Shown piece after piece: positions 35,479 through 46,550 of a stretch of 64,000 nt of DNA (within the stretch, counting starts at the first letter, position 1; the number at the start of each line of letters is the position of its first letter). The DNA comes from Eutypella sp. D-1 (lineage: Eukaryota; Ascomycota; Sordariomycetes; Xylariales; Diatrypaceae), in assembly GCA_023313575.1 (NCBI GenBank), contig JAJTTP010000005.1:2542001-2606000 (forward strand). The letters run 5' to 3'. Position numbers and translations under genes: made by a program. Below the pieces are notes generated by a model. That model was not told the origin of the DNA and made no database searches. It saw only the letters and a list, made by a program, of their open reading frames with translations.

Positions 35479-37639
35479 CTCGAACAGATCTATCAGGCAG
35501 CTCGACGGGTAATCGCGGATGACGGATTATCTGACGACTGAAAAATGTGGCACAGTAAAATGTCCCCTGGCTCGTATCATTCGGGCAAGCAAGCGGGGCT
35601 AGGTTGGGTCATCTAATAATAATAATAGGTAAATGGCATCACAGGAATGCCAGTTTTGCACCTTAAGGATCACCGAACTGTCAGTATCTAGTAGTATAAC
35701 CAGCGTATGGATTTTGGCTTCCTGCACGCACGCATATTTCGGACTAGTAACGAACGCCAGCCTTTTCCACTCGTAAGTATACTATAACTAGTAGCGATTC
35801 CCACATAACGCAGCTGCAGCGCCCCTCATTCCCCGCAATGAGGAGACCCGGTCTCAGCATGGCCGCATAGACGGCACGACCAATCAAAGATGAGTCCCCG
35901 GGACTCCCGATCGTGATATACCGGGGGTTTGACAGGAAAACTTTTCAAATATCTCATTATCCAAGCCACCGGTTACTACCTCACCATCCTTCTTCGTCAC
36001 CAGCCTGGGCCTTTTTTCGATTATTCTTCGATTGGCACCAAGGTGCTAGGAAACAATTCAACGACCTACTTAATTCGCCGAAGCGAGCCAGAAAATGGGT
36101 CGATCAGCCAACGGCCTGTTTCTGCAATCGCAATTCTGACTGCCTGGCTATCTAGCCTTTGGCCCGAGGCCCCATATCGTTCCATCTACATTACATACTA
36201 TTAGGCTAGATACGGGGCTCGGTGATACGTTATTGGTCACACTCACGAACCTCTTCCTAACCACACTTGTATTAACTTGCACTAGCATTCAACGTTGCGA
36301 ACCGCTTGCGACTCCTTCAGTTAACTATATGCATTCCGGGGAATATTTCCGTGCTATCGGTATCGACTGCATATAATTTTGAGTAGTACGCATCGGGGTT
36401 AAATTCAGGCCGAGGGAGTTCAGCATTAACGTAAGGTTTGAAGGTTATAGATTCATTATTCCCGTTGGTCGGATTCACGTCTAAGAGATGCGAGACGACT
36501 CGTGATATGACAGGTGATTTCCAGGTTTGATATAGCGTAACGGTTAATAGGGGGGCAACACGATGTCAAGTAGCGGCACGGGCCAGTGGTGGTGGAGCGC
36601 TGGGAATGATGTTTCGTGCACGTCTAACCAGAGCGCCCCCCTTTTCACAGAATAGCATAATTAATACAGCCTGCCTTGGCTTTGAGGCTCGTTCAGCACT
36701 GAAGGCAACAAAGACGTCACTTACCGCTCTGAAGAAATTAGCCACCGCGGAAACGAATACGAACGGCAATTTGCCCAGGTCTATCTGTACAATTCGACGC
36801 GTATAATCAAACTCGTCTCAGTGATTGAAGTTATTCCCTCAAGACTCACCAGTCAACCGCTCCCACGTATTGCAATGCATATTATTCAGCCAACACGCAG
36901 CGGTCACGAGGATTCCAAACATTTCTCAGCGCCCATAGAATATGGGACAAGAGCGGATTTGGTTGGATCTTTCGAGAATTCCTATTGTTTTGTATCCATC
37001 GATGAGTGCCCAGCCATCGTGGCTCAGGCCAACCGGACTCGACGGATAACCAATCGCTACGTCATGGCATCCATTCCAAACCCAAAGCCCGCCCTTGCTC
37101 TTGCTTCTCTAGCATGTGAATCTACTTGTCCCCAGACCATTGGCCAGGCCAGGCCAGGCCAACTTCGCGTCAACATGGGCAGCATTGACAGCTTTTAAAA
37201 GAGATCATTGAATGGTCCCCCGGCGGCCCGTGGGATCTTCGAGTGGATAAGATAGGTGCTGATGGATTACTACATGGCGCACCGAGCGCACCACGATGAG
37301 CAATCTTATTATATAATGGGCCTAGGGATCTGCGAACCCGCGCCTGTCTGGTTACCTATTGGGTGTGCTGACTCGCGCCAGCCCGCGCCGCCCCGACCCA
37401 GGTAGCGGGCGCACCCAGCCGCCTGGGATCCGCATCAGCCCACTTTCAGCTATCGATTTATTAATAACCTCCCCCAGATCCCTTTCCCCCCTCCATCTGG
37501 GGTGAAAGTGACTGGGAAATATTTACTGCTTCTTCCAGAAAAACGACCATATGGACTATCCCTTTGTTAGCAACATCGACATCACATCATCTCATAGACA
37601 CAGATACAGATACAGACATAGACACAGACACAGACCACC
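35479..37639. other. Intergenic region between divergent genes
   Basis: About 2.2 kb between divergent genes, so it holds both promoters. Open frames here (for example 36566-36769 minus and 36821-37198 plus) start at non-ATG codons and show no conserved motif. A short purine tandem GGCCAGGCCAGGCCA lies at about 37141-37155. Confidence 0.5.
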
Positions 37640-38700
37640 ATGGCGCCCGCGCTAGAACTACACCGGGACTTCGAACCCGACACAGACAGCATTAACAGCA
37701 GCACGCCGACCAAGTCGGGCCGCATCAGCACGTTCCTGTCGCGGCTGGCGTCGACCGCGAAGCCCGCACCGCCAGGTACACGCAAGTACAGCAACCGTAG
37801 GGTGTTCAGGATCTTAAACAAGGTCCTGCAGCCAGAGAGCACGGTGACGGCCGAGGACGCGGCGGGCGCGCTCGCCAGCCTGCTGCCCCTGGCCCCTCCC
37901 GATGGTTCAGACGAACTCTCCTCTATTATGGAGGTCTTCCTCGAGATCGCCTGGCAGATCCCCTACAACCACCCCTCAATGATAAAACTGGTCCGGACGA
38001 CCCTGTGCGTGTTGGATTCCAATCGATCGTTGAGAGTCTCGAGCGAACTGGTAAGTGCTTTACACTCAACACATTCCTAGTGTACTTAGAACACGGTTGC
38101 TAAAGTACACGGTCTAGAATCCTTTTAATAAAAATGAGGGATATATAGCCCTGCAAGCGGTACTCAGAGATTATGCCGGACGTAAGTACCCAGATACAAC
38201 TCAGTTCGCAACCCGTGCCGATGCTAATCAAACGTAACGCAGAACCCTACGACGTCGACGCTTCCTTTGGCAACAAGCATGTCCGCTCCTGGATCAATCA
38301 ACACGCATTCATCGCGATGCTAGCCTCTTTCGGGCGAGTCGAGCTCTGCCTGTTCGGGCTGTGGGTGATGCGGGATGCGTTCGAGGAAAGCTCGACGCCG
38401 GAATCTCTGGACGCCGACGCGTCCGCCGCGGCGCAATGGATCTTGCATGCGGGACAGGCGCTCTTCCGCTTCGTGCAGGTGCCGCGCCTCATTAGCCCCG
38501 ACGGCTTCTTCGAGGTCGCCGACCACGGCCTCCTCTATGAGGGCGAAAAGGGCAACAGCCTCCAGCGCTGGCAGTTCTGGCGCGCCGGCTTCGAGACCCT
38601 CTCCGAGAGCCCCGCCTCCAACGACGAGGCCCGGAGTCTCGCCCGTCGCGCCGCCCGCCTCATGGGCGCTCTCGAGGAGACCGCCCCGATACTCGCGTGA
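37640..38700 (+). CDS. DUF3632-like fungal protein
   Basis: A conserved fungal protein of unknown function, 310 residues. Exons: 37640-38050, 38118-38181 and 38243-38700. The small middle exon (64 nt) gives GYIALQAVLRDYAG and joins both sides in frame. Features that fit the DUF3632 family are an Ala-rich QWILHAGQALFRFV helix, a GLLYEG turn and the conserved aromatic motif LQRWQFWRAGF, followed by a helix of Ala/Arg (EARSLARRAARLMGALEE). No signal peptide or membrane segment. The ATG at 37640 follows CA-rich sequence, with ACCATGG around it. The family call is from recalled motifs; no biochemical role can be read from sequence. Confidence 0.72.
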
Positions 38701-39335
38701 CCATTCTACTGATACTCGACGACACGTGTGTAAGGGCTATTGGAGACTTCAGACGGAGTCTAGTGGATCTATAAAACGCGATCGTTCATCAGGTTTAAGC
38801 TCGCGTCTTTGGATAAGAGGCGAGAGTGACCACGATGCGTCGAGGTCTACTAGTTGTATTAGTTAGGACTGGGACGAGGTTGGACTTGGCGTTAGTATGG
38901 GTTTATACTTTTACCTGCTTTATGTTTGTGGCCGGCGTTATAAGCTGAAGGGGGAGGGGGTCAGGAAAAATACCGGACCGTCGATGCATATGGAAGGAGT
39001 AGAGGGCTGACGAGACCGATGATACCCATGGCCGCGAGGCGTGCTTGTTGAGAAGCTGGGTCGGTCGCGATAATTGATTTGCTTCATATTTTTAATGTTC
39101 ATTACGATATGCATTGGTATTAATTATTACCGGTCGGTCTACTATTCGCGAAGAACTTAATGAAATGCCACTGTTGCGTAGAGCAGGAGGAAGATGGCGT
39201 AGCCTGTTATGCTTGAGCGGATGATAATGAACTTGGCTTTTGAGATGGGTTTAGATAACGTTCGTTTATTAGTATATATGTATTACTTCAATGAAGGTCA
39301 TCCGCCTTCGCTCCAAGTCGCGTCATCCGTATACG
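38701..39335. other. Intergenic region between convergent genes
   Basis: Holds the 3' ends of the DUF3632-like and DUF4291 genes. Nothing else seen. Confidence 0.5.
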
Positions 39336-40049
39336 TCACACCATCCCGATGCGCTCCTGTATCCGTACCGGAACCGTGTATTCCCTTTCAAGTGGAACGA
39401 GCTCCTGTTTAATCAGCTCTTGCTCCGTCGCCGTCGGATTTTCCCGCAGCTCCTTCTCCAACGCCCTTGCCTTCTCCGTCACATCCTGGATCTCGATTAT
39501 CCAGTCGTCTGCCCAGATCTTCGCCAATGGCCCGGGTATCCCGATTTGGATGCTGCGATAATTCAATCTCTCCAGTCGGGGCGACCGCTCAGGGTCCCAC
39601 TGCACCCTTACGTTTATCGGCCTTTCCTTTTTAGCTTGACCGTCGCCCTCGGCGCCCTGTGGTACTTCAGTCGCCTGGCCCGGCTCCGTCGTCAAAGACG
39701 CCTTCTCGAGCAGCTCAATGAAGTGGCCGTGCTTCATCTTCAGGGCTAGGATGCGCTCCTGATTGCGGTCCTTGTACGAGTACCCGGCGCGATACATCAT
39801 CCAGCACCAACTGGGCTTGATCCACGTCATGCGACCGAGCTTGAACTGTGGTGAGGCGGACAGTTTCTGGTGTTGAACGGCGCTTGAAGCGATTTCGCTG
39901 TTGTATGCCTGATAGACTGTGATGGTTTCCTCGTCGAAATTAGCGCGTATCTGGCGCTCTTTGGGACGGTTGGCCATATTGTCCCTCCTTGGCTTCTTTT
40001 TCATTTGAGAATGACTTGCGGCAGGCATCGTGGCAAGATGTATAGGCAT
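39336..40049 (-). CDS. DUF4291 domain protein
   Basis: A 237-residue single-exon protein of the DUF4291 family, found in bacteria and fungi and of unknown function. Conserved signatures are RQIRANFDEETITVYQAYN near the N-terminus, then KLGRMTWIKPSWCWMMYRAGY and RNQERILALKMK, and late RVQWDPERSPRLERLNYRSIQIGI. In-frame ATGs lie at 40049, 40028, 40004 and 39977. The last (MANRPKERQ) starts immediately before the conserved domain and may be the true start, since the first ~24 residues are not conserved in type. The patchy bacterial/fungal spread of this family suggests old horizontal transfer, but the sequence here gives no direct sign. Cytosolic by absence of targeting features. Confidence 0.88.
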   Translation of the reverse strand: MPIHLATMPAASHSQMKKKPRRDNMANRPKERQIRANFDEETITVYQAYNSEIASSAVQHQKLSASPQFKLGRMTWIKPSWCWMMYRAGYSYKDRNQERILALKMKHGHFIELLEKASLTTEPGQATEVPQGAEGDGQAKKERPINVRVQWDPERSPRLERLNYRSIQIGIPGPLAKIWADDWIIEIQDVTEKARALEKELRENPTATEQELIKQELVPLEREYTVPVRIQERIGMV

Positions 40050-41126
40050 CCTCTTGATGCAATAAGGAGGCAGCTCAACCTGTAAACGTCGTCCGCAGCT
40101 ATTTAACTGTTAATAGTTTACTCATTTCTTCCTGTCGCCGCCGGTTGAGTCATAGACCGAACATTATAGCGTTTTGGGGAAACGGCGCCGACTAAGTGGG
40201 CTCGTCATCAGCCTCAAGCCCCTATTCACCCACACGACTGTAGATATTAGTTAGGTTTAACGTGTGCAATTGAACTTTTGGGAATTGATCCAATTTCTCC
40301 TACCACGAATAAGTCATGACTATGCAATCGCTTCAATAGGTTCCCGTCTATATCTGGATCATTGCCTCCTCTGAGTGTACAAAGACACCGCGATTGGTCT
40401 GGAACACTACTGTAACATGACTTCTAACAAGAGTAAACCCAAGAGACTTGTGGGAAGGTTATTAGGGCTGCCGCAGTTGACTTGAGTTGGCGTATAGTAG
40501 GCTTTCGAGTCTTGGCGAATTGCTAGTTCTCTTTCTGTCGCATAGCAACTACGAGGATGAACCTTCATTAGCATAGTTTGACTACCCATATTTTTGTGGC
40601 ATGTTGTCATCGACCTCATAAGGGACCGTATAAACAAGGAGAAGACATTCGTCTTTATATTACTATCGATTATCGTATTCTTGACAATTTGCCTTTCGCT
40701 ACCCCTATTAATCCGACGACAGGCGTATAGATCGCTTACTCTAACCATTGTGCAAATTGAAGTGACCCAGAGAGTTAACGTTCATAGAAAGTAACTTGCC
40801 CGTGTCTTATTATACAGGACATTTCAGCAACTGAAATTTGAGAGCTGTTAAGAAAACACCTTCCCGTAATTGTAAACACTTAATGTTTTCAGGGCAGCGA
40901 ATCGCGAAAGCATTATGCTAGCCAGGGCGACAACTCGTTTATATTATGAACGCACTGGGAAGGCTTCGCAGACTATCAAGATGGTGGAAGGTTTAAGTAT
41001 CAGCTGAGAGGTCCTGCATCCTGGCTTCATACCAGCTGTATTTACACAAGCTACCGGTCAATTTCTAACATTTCATTGAATTCTTTCCCGGCACAGCCTT
41101 ATCAAACAACGCTGCGGCTAGGGAAT
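40050..41126. other. AT-rich intergenic region
   Basis: No gene supported on either strand. Visibly AT-richer than the flanking housekeeping genes. It should contain the DUF4291 promoter and the 3' flank of the small repeat-protein gene. Confidence 0.5.
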
Positions 41127-41468
41127 TTATGTTCTTATCTTAGTGTCGATAGGAACGACTTCCAAGCTTGTTGGCGTAGTGAAGCTCCCTGGGCTTGTTG
41201 TTACAGGGATAACCTCGAGACTCGTCAGTGAGGAGGAAAGATGATGAGTCGTTGATATCGGGATAATCTCGAGGCTTGTAGGTAAACTAGAAGAGGACAG
41301 TCCGGTGTTAGCTTCAAAGTTTCGTAATGGAAAAATCAGGGCGATCGGTGATGTAGTCATGCTGACGTCTTACCTGCTCACGAGATTCCCTGCATCATCT
41401 GCCGGCATAGCGGCCCTACTCCAGACATGGGTGATAAGGTATAATGCTAAAATGTACGTTCCCTTCAT
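41127..41468 (-). CDS. Small putative secreted protein with 18-residue TSLE repeats
   Basis: A two-exon gene, 41468-41374 and 41286-41127, joined across an 87-nt intron (GTAAGA donor, GCTAAC branch site, TTCTAG acceptor), giving 84 residues. Residues 1-19 look like a signal peptide (MKGTYILALYLITHV, then WSRA before AMPADD). The mature part has three units beginning TSLE at Thr35, Thr53 and Thr71, so the period is exactly 18 residues: TSLEIIPIST, TSLEVIPVTT and TSLEVVPIDT. Codons for the shared residues differ at third positions (ACA/ACG, AGC/AGT, CTC/TTG, GAG/GAA), which suggests selection on the peptide. No cysteines, no dibasic Kex2 sites, rich in Ser/Thr. Function unknown: a secreted effector-like or surface protein, or less likely a modified-peptide precursor. 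It is divergent from the FAD oxidase gene 1.2 kb away. Confidence 0.6.
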
Positions 41469-42656
41469 CCTCTCGTCAAAAAGGCAATGGTTATTTTCCG
41501 TGCCGCTCTAAGACAACAGATAGCAGCAAGTATGGTACCGATGTAGCCAAGACAACTTAATGCAATGTTAAGAAAGAAAGACAGTTGGATGATGAATGGT
41601 TCTGGACTGAAAAGGTTGAATATTTATATATGATCATTTATCCTGTGTACCGTGATACTGCCATTATGCTATGACTTGATGTGACTCAACGTACCAGACT
41701 GATTATTTCGGAGGTGACTCTACAACATCTGTGACTCGATGACCTGTTTGATATGCTAATACACAACATGCAACAACTACTTCTAGTATCTGAATGTGCT
41801 CATGGCTAGTATTATAGTTGACTCAATCCTCATGCAATTCGCAAAGCTGCGGCACAGAGCGTGTCGCATTCTGTTGAACCCCTATAGTGGATCCTAATTA
41901 CTTAAACAAGTGGAACCGGTAAACCCATTTGCCCTTTTCTTTTATGGTCTATGGCAATTATTAAATACTTGTGGCACTATCTTATCTGTAACAACGTTAA
42001 TAGTAATATTTGCTTCTAAATTTCATTCTCCGCTCAACCTGATGTGATTGAACATTCAACAAGCTACAGGGAGATAGGACTATGTTTCGAGCGACGCTCA
42101 CTAACACAACTCAGGACACTGTCTCCGTGGCTTGCCATGAGACATGACAAATAAATTGCACTAGCTCCTCGTTCTTCGCAGGACCAGAAATGCGCTCTAT
42201 TACAGCATCTGAAAAAAAAAAAGTAAGGCCCTGCAGTTTCATTTGGAAGCGGACCCGGCACAGTTGTCAGTGTTCCGTACATGCTCTGTATGCAGTTATA
42301 ACAATCTCTTATCCATATAAATGAGATCGACTCCGCGCTTTTCTCGTTTCAGTCACCCCTACATAGAATCTCGTAAGCAGTAAAGAGATTTATGGGCCAC
42401 CTAAGGTCTTATTCGGTATAGGTGCCTTGTATCTTTTCATAGTATCATTACCGTGTCACACAACAGTGATGGTGTTGACTTATCATATCCCACAGAAACG
42501 CCAGCTTTAGCCCTTTCTAGCCGTCTACAGCGGACTAGGTATTCTCATAACAATCATCTAGGGCACATATATTAGTAGCTTAGACCCTGGCGATAGATAG
42601 CTGCCATCAAATAACCATAATCGTTCTTAGATCCATATTGACAACCTGATCACCCG
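41469..42656. other. Divergent promoter region, AT-rich
   Basis: About 1.2 kb between the small repeat-protein gene (minus) and the FAD oxidase gene (plus). No gene seen. AT-rich; TATATA-like stretches occur upstream of both genes (for example near 41625). Confidence 0.5.
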
Positions 42657-44253
42657 ATGAACACCATGACCACGCTTTTCCAGTTACTGACAGAGCTGCA
42701 GTCCCAAGCAGGACCGAGCCTCGAGATATTGACTAACAAGGAAGACAATCGCTTCCAAGAGCTAAGTAAGCGATGGACAGATATTGGCAGGGAAATCCCT
42801 GCCGCCATCATCCTTCCGGAATCAGAGGAACAGATTATACAGACGGTAACCTCTACCAAAAGAAATACGGCTAGAGATGATGTCGGGCTGACCTTCTAGG
42901 TTCAATGGGCTGTACGCTCCTCGATACCATTTGTTCCACGAAGCGGTGGACACAGTGAATGGTCTACGATTGGTGATGATGGAGTAGTCATCGACCTAAG
43001 CAAATACAGTGGAATCGAAGTCGATATTAACGCCAGAAAGGCTACTCTTAGAGGCAGCATCTTATCGAAGCAGGTGGCTGTAGCCCTAGCAGACGCGAAG
43101 CTCTTTACTGGTAAGACGAGAATCTTCACTCCTCTGCACTGATACTGCAATGTTCTCAAGGTTACTGACAATCTCTGACCGATCATACAGCATTGGGAAA
43201 CGGCAATACCGTTGGTGCCATCCCATACTTCATAGGGGGTGGAGCCTCAGTGACTACATCGATCACCGGCTTCGGTTCGGACCAGATTCTATCCGCTCGC
43301 ATGATCGACGCAAGGGGTGAGATTATCCAAGTTACAGAAGAGAAAGAGCCTGAGCTCCTATGGGCTATCCGCGGAGCAGGCCAATTTTTCGGGATTGTGA
43401 CAGAGCTCACTATCAAGGCTCACACCTTCAGCGAGTTAGGAAATGAGCAAGGTGAGATTTGGGTGGGAAGGTTCGTGTTTCCGCTTGAGCGAGCCGAAGA
43501 CGTAGCCCGAGCCATGAAGCCACTCATGGAAGACGACACAAAATCAACGGCTGGACTAATGATGGTTATGGCTCCGCCGCCTGCACGTACACCATGCCTG
43601 CTCATCGCAGCTAGATTTACTGGCGCCATGGATAATGCGAAGGACGCATACAAGCCTTTATACGACCTGGGACCCATTGCAATAAATAGTGGTCCCGTTC
43701 CTATCCAAAACGCCAGCGATGGCCGTGAGGCACTCGCCGCCAAGGGCGACTTCAAGCGATTCAGTGTCGTCGGACTAAGACGATTTGACATCGAAAGATT
43801 TCTCAATACTATCGATGTCTGGAAGACGCTCGTGAAAGAGTGCCCCGATGCCATCAACACGGCCTTCAACTTTCAATGGGACTCTAGACCTCCTAGAACG
43901 CCCAACTTTGATTCGGCCTCGTCTTTACATGATATAAAATATTGGCAGTAGGTTTCCAGCTAACTGGCTTAATTCCTGACCTCACGAGTGGCGGCTAACT
44001 GTACAACTTCATTAGGAACAACCTCATCTGGCATACCGATGCCGCTAACCGACGGAAGGTCGACGAGTTCAACGACAAGTCAATCGACATCATGCGTGGA
44101 CCAGACCAGTCTGAGTACGCCGATTTCCAGAACGGCACACGCACAGGGCCAATCGAGTTGCGATTCAGAGGCGAGGGGAAAGTAGAAAAGCTCAAGTTGT
44201 TGAAGAAGCAATGGGACCCCCAAGGCGTTTTTACCAAGCAATTGCTTGACTAA
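42657..44253 (+). CDS. FAD-dependent oxidase of the berberine bridge enzyme family
   Basis: A flavoprotein oxidase of the VAO/BBE fold, 464 residues. Exons: 42657-42845, 42900-43110, 43191-43947 and 44016-44253, with introns of 54, 80 and 68 nt, all in frame. The FAD-binding loop is VPRSGGHSEWS with His81 as the likely covalent flavin site. The second flavin-linking Cys of two-site BBEs is replaced (GNGNTVGAIPYF), so a single covalent link is expected. Further motifs: GFGSDQILSARMIDARGE, LLWAIRGAGQFFGIVTELT, and the C-terminal BBE domain (YADFQNGT ... KQWDPQGVFT). No signal peptide, unlike many secreted members. It heads a co-directional trio with the FAD monooxygenase and transporter. Oxidation of an alcohol or amine in a small-molecule pathway is inferred; the substrate is unknown. 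Confidence 0.87.
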
Positions 44254-44636
44254 GGTTGTTTGTCTCCCACACTCTCGATGTGTGGTTCGATCAGGTACAT
44301 TGCTGGCCAAAATGAAGCCTATGACTTCGCCGATTATTGGGACACGAATGGATATTCAATGTTACCTAATTGATTTTATTGGTATTTATTTACATGAAAT
44401 TCGGCACGCCGATTGGACTAGTACATGGTAGCCCCTATTCGTCAGCCCCTGTCTCAAAGATAGCGTTTGACCTTATGAGAGGGGACAGAGAGTGATATGA
44501 TTCGTCATACTAGTCATGAATGACACCACATCACACGTCCATATTGTGCACATTATATCCACGCCAACACCAATTTCCTTGACATTCTGCCATTGATTTC
44601 TATTAAATTATTTAGCTGCATCTCCTACTAGCGAAG
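44254..44636. other. Short intergenic region
   Basis: About 380 bp between two co-directional genes. Holds the oxidase 3' UTR and the monooxygenase promoter; nothing else seen. Confidence 0.5.
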
Positions 44637-45985
44637 ATGACGGAAAGGCCGCAGCTCACCGTGGCCATCATCGGTGCTGGAATCGCGGGGCTTGCCGCCG
44701 CGATCGGCTTGAAGGGCCATCCGGGCATCGATGTGCAAATTTACGAACAGAGTGCCGAGTTGAGAGAGATCGGTGCCTCTATCGCTCTAGGGCCTAATGG
44801 GATGAGGACTCTTGAGAGGCTCGGCGTGAACAATGCTCTGGACGACGATGTGGCTTTCCGCAACAAATCGGGCTTCCCCATGATCTACCGGTAAGTACTC
44901 ATGAGAGGTTCGAGATTTGATCAGCCACTTGGTGCGACGTAAACTGAGATCCGGTTAGCCATTACAGCACCAATGAAGTAGTATCGGTGGACAAGCATGT
45001 CGGGCGAGTGGAATATCGACATCTGACCTCGCGCTTTTATCGCGCTCACCTTCACCGGGCTCTTTCGGAACATGTTTCCCCATCTAAGATCCACCTATCC
45101 AAAGCATTCCGATCGATCAAGTTTGATGACGAGACTGAGAAACTAGCCATAACTTTCACTGACGGGACGACCATCACTGCTGACATCGTGCTCGGTGCGG
45201 ACGGCATCCACTCTCCCGTGAGAACGTTCTTCGTCCCTACAGCGAAAACGGCCTGGACTGGCTGGGTTACCTTTCGCTCTGTATTCCCCCAATCACATCT
45301 GGCGCATATTACGGACCTCCCGGACGAGGCCAACCACTTTTGGGGACCGGACCGGAGTCTGTTCATCTCGAAACTCGGCAAAGGCCTCTTCACGGTAGTG
45401 GGGTCGTACCAGAGCGATCCGACTGCTCCCGACGCGCCATACAAGGATGCGACCTGGAATTCTGATGGCGACGTCGATATCCTGAGGGACTACTATAAAA
45501 ACTGGTCGCCCCTTGTACGCAGTATAATAGATGCGACGCCGTATACTAGAGTGTACCCCAATGCAGCTGCCAAAGGTCTCGAGACATGGGTGCTCGGAAA
45601 CGGCAGGGTGACGCTCGCCGGAGATGCCGCGCATGCGCACGGCGGCGCGTTCGCGGCGGGCGGTAGTCTTGCACTAGACGACGCCTGGGCATTTGCTGCC
45701 TCCATTCGCCATGTCTTCCCCGAGGAATCAGCGACTCGGCCTACGACTGCGCAGATACGACGTGCTTTGAGTCTCTACGAACGGATTAGGAAAGCACACA
45801 CAGATAAAGTGATTCGTGTGGTGCATGAGGGTAATCGGAAGACACTGTCCCGGATCGGGGTAAAGGAGACAGATGACCAGCTCAGGTCGAGGATGAAGAA
45901 TCGTTATGATCCATCGTGGATTCACGAACATGATGTGGTAGCCACCTTCGCCCAGGCGCAGGCATCTGGCGAACCGCACCTTTGA
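44637..45985 (+). CDS. FAD-dependent monooxygenase (salicylate hydroxylase-like)
   Basis: A group A flavin monooxygenase that hydroxylates aromatic or similar substrates using NAD(P)H and O2. Two exons, 44637-44890 and 44968-45985 (77-nt intron, phase 2), 423 residues. The N-terminal dinucleotide fold is IIGAGIAGLAAAIGL; the DG motif is VLGADGIHSPVR; the FAD ribityl-binding GD motif is VTLAGDAAHAHGGAFAAGGSL. These are the three hallmarks in the expected order. The overall length and the HLTSRFYRAHLH segment resemble fungal salicylate hydroxylases and 6-hydroxynicotinate 3-monooxygenases. It is flanked on the same strand by the FAD oxidase and an ACS-family transporter, which suggests a small uptake/oxidation or tailoring pathway. 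The substrate is not predictable from sequence alone. Confidence 0.9.
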
Positions 45986-46550
45986 AGGACATCATAATGA
46001 CAGGTCTAATACAAATCACACGAACAGGACTTGGAAACACCGGAGGGCTTATCAGGCCATCGATTCCTTCTACAATTATTCATTTTTTGACTTCAGATAT
46101 ACATCATCCCTCACATCCCATACACTTGCAGATTAGGAAGGAGATGCTCTCCAAGCATCTGCCAACCGGAATCCAGAACACTTCCAAGGCCTGACAATCT
46201 TGCTGTCGCCCGACTCGCCCTCGACTAGACTAGCAGTTTCTAGACATAGACAACTTTTATTTTGCAGGGTTTTACTTCTATACCTTGTTATCTCGTGAGA
46301 AAATAGCAGCTAGAATGGCGTGCATGCCGGGGTCTGAGGTAGGTGACTATGATCGACTCTGATTGCGTTATGGCATCATCCCGATACCAATTGCGTGCTT
46401 CGGTGGAGGCAACACGCAACAATTTGCAACCAACCTGATTGCAAAATTCTTTAAAAAGTGCTAGATAATATTGTTTCGCTGCCATTTTCATCATTATTTT
46501 TCACGCGTTAGCGTTATCCTTTCTGCAACGATTCGTGATTGGCAGCTAGT
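45986..46550. other. Short intergenic region
   Basis: About 565 bp between the monooxygenase and transporter genes. Promoter region of the transporter; no gene seen. Confidence 0.5.

Noticed and set aside
36566..37198. Two open frames that look like small proteins (one hydrophobic at its start)
   Set aside because: Both start at non-ATG codons, overlap on opposite strands or lack splice partners, and have no conserved motif.
38118..38181. Alternative middle exon starting at 38149 in the DUF3632-like gene
   Set aside because: It would leave the following exon out of frame; the 38118 acceptor keeps frame through both introns and gives GYIALQAVLRDYAG.
41305..41511. Plus-strand open frame opposite the small repeat-protein gene
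   Set aside because: It spans the intron and both exons of the minus-strand gene, has no repeats or motif, and is best seen as antisense shadow.
42846..44015. First impression of a broken FAD oxidase pseudogene
   Set aside because: All three frame breaks coincide with good GT...AG introns of 54-80 nt, and the joined protein is full length with family motifs.
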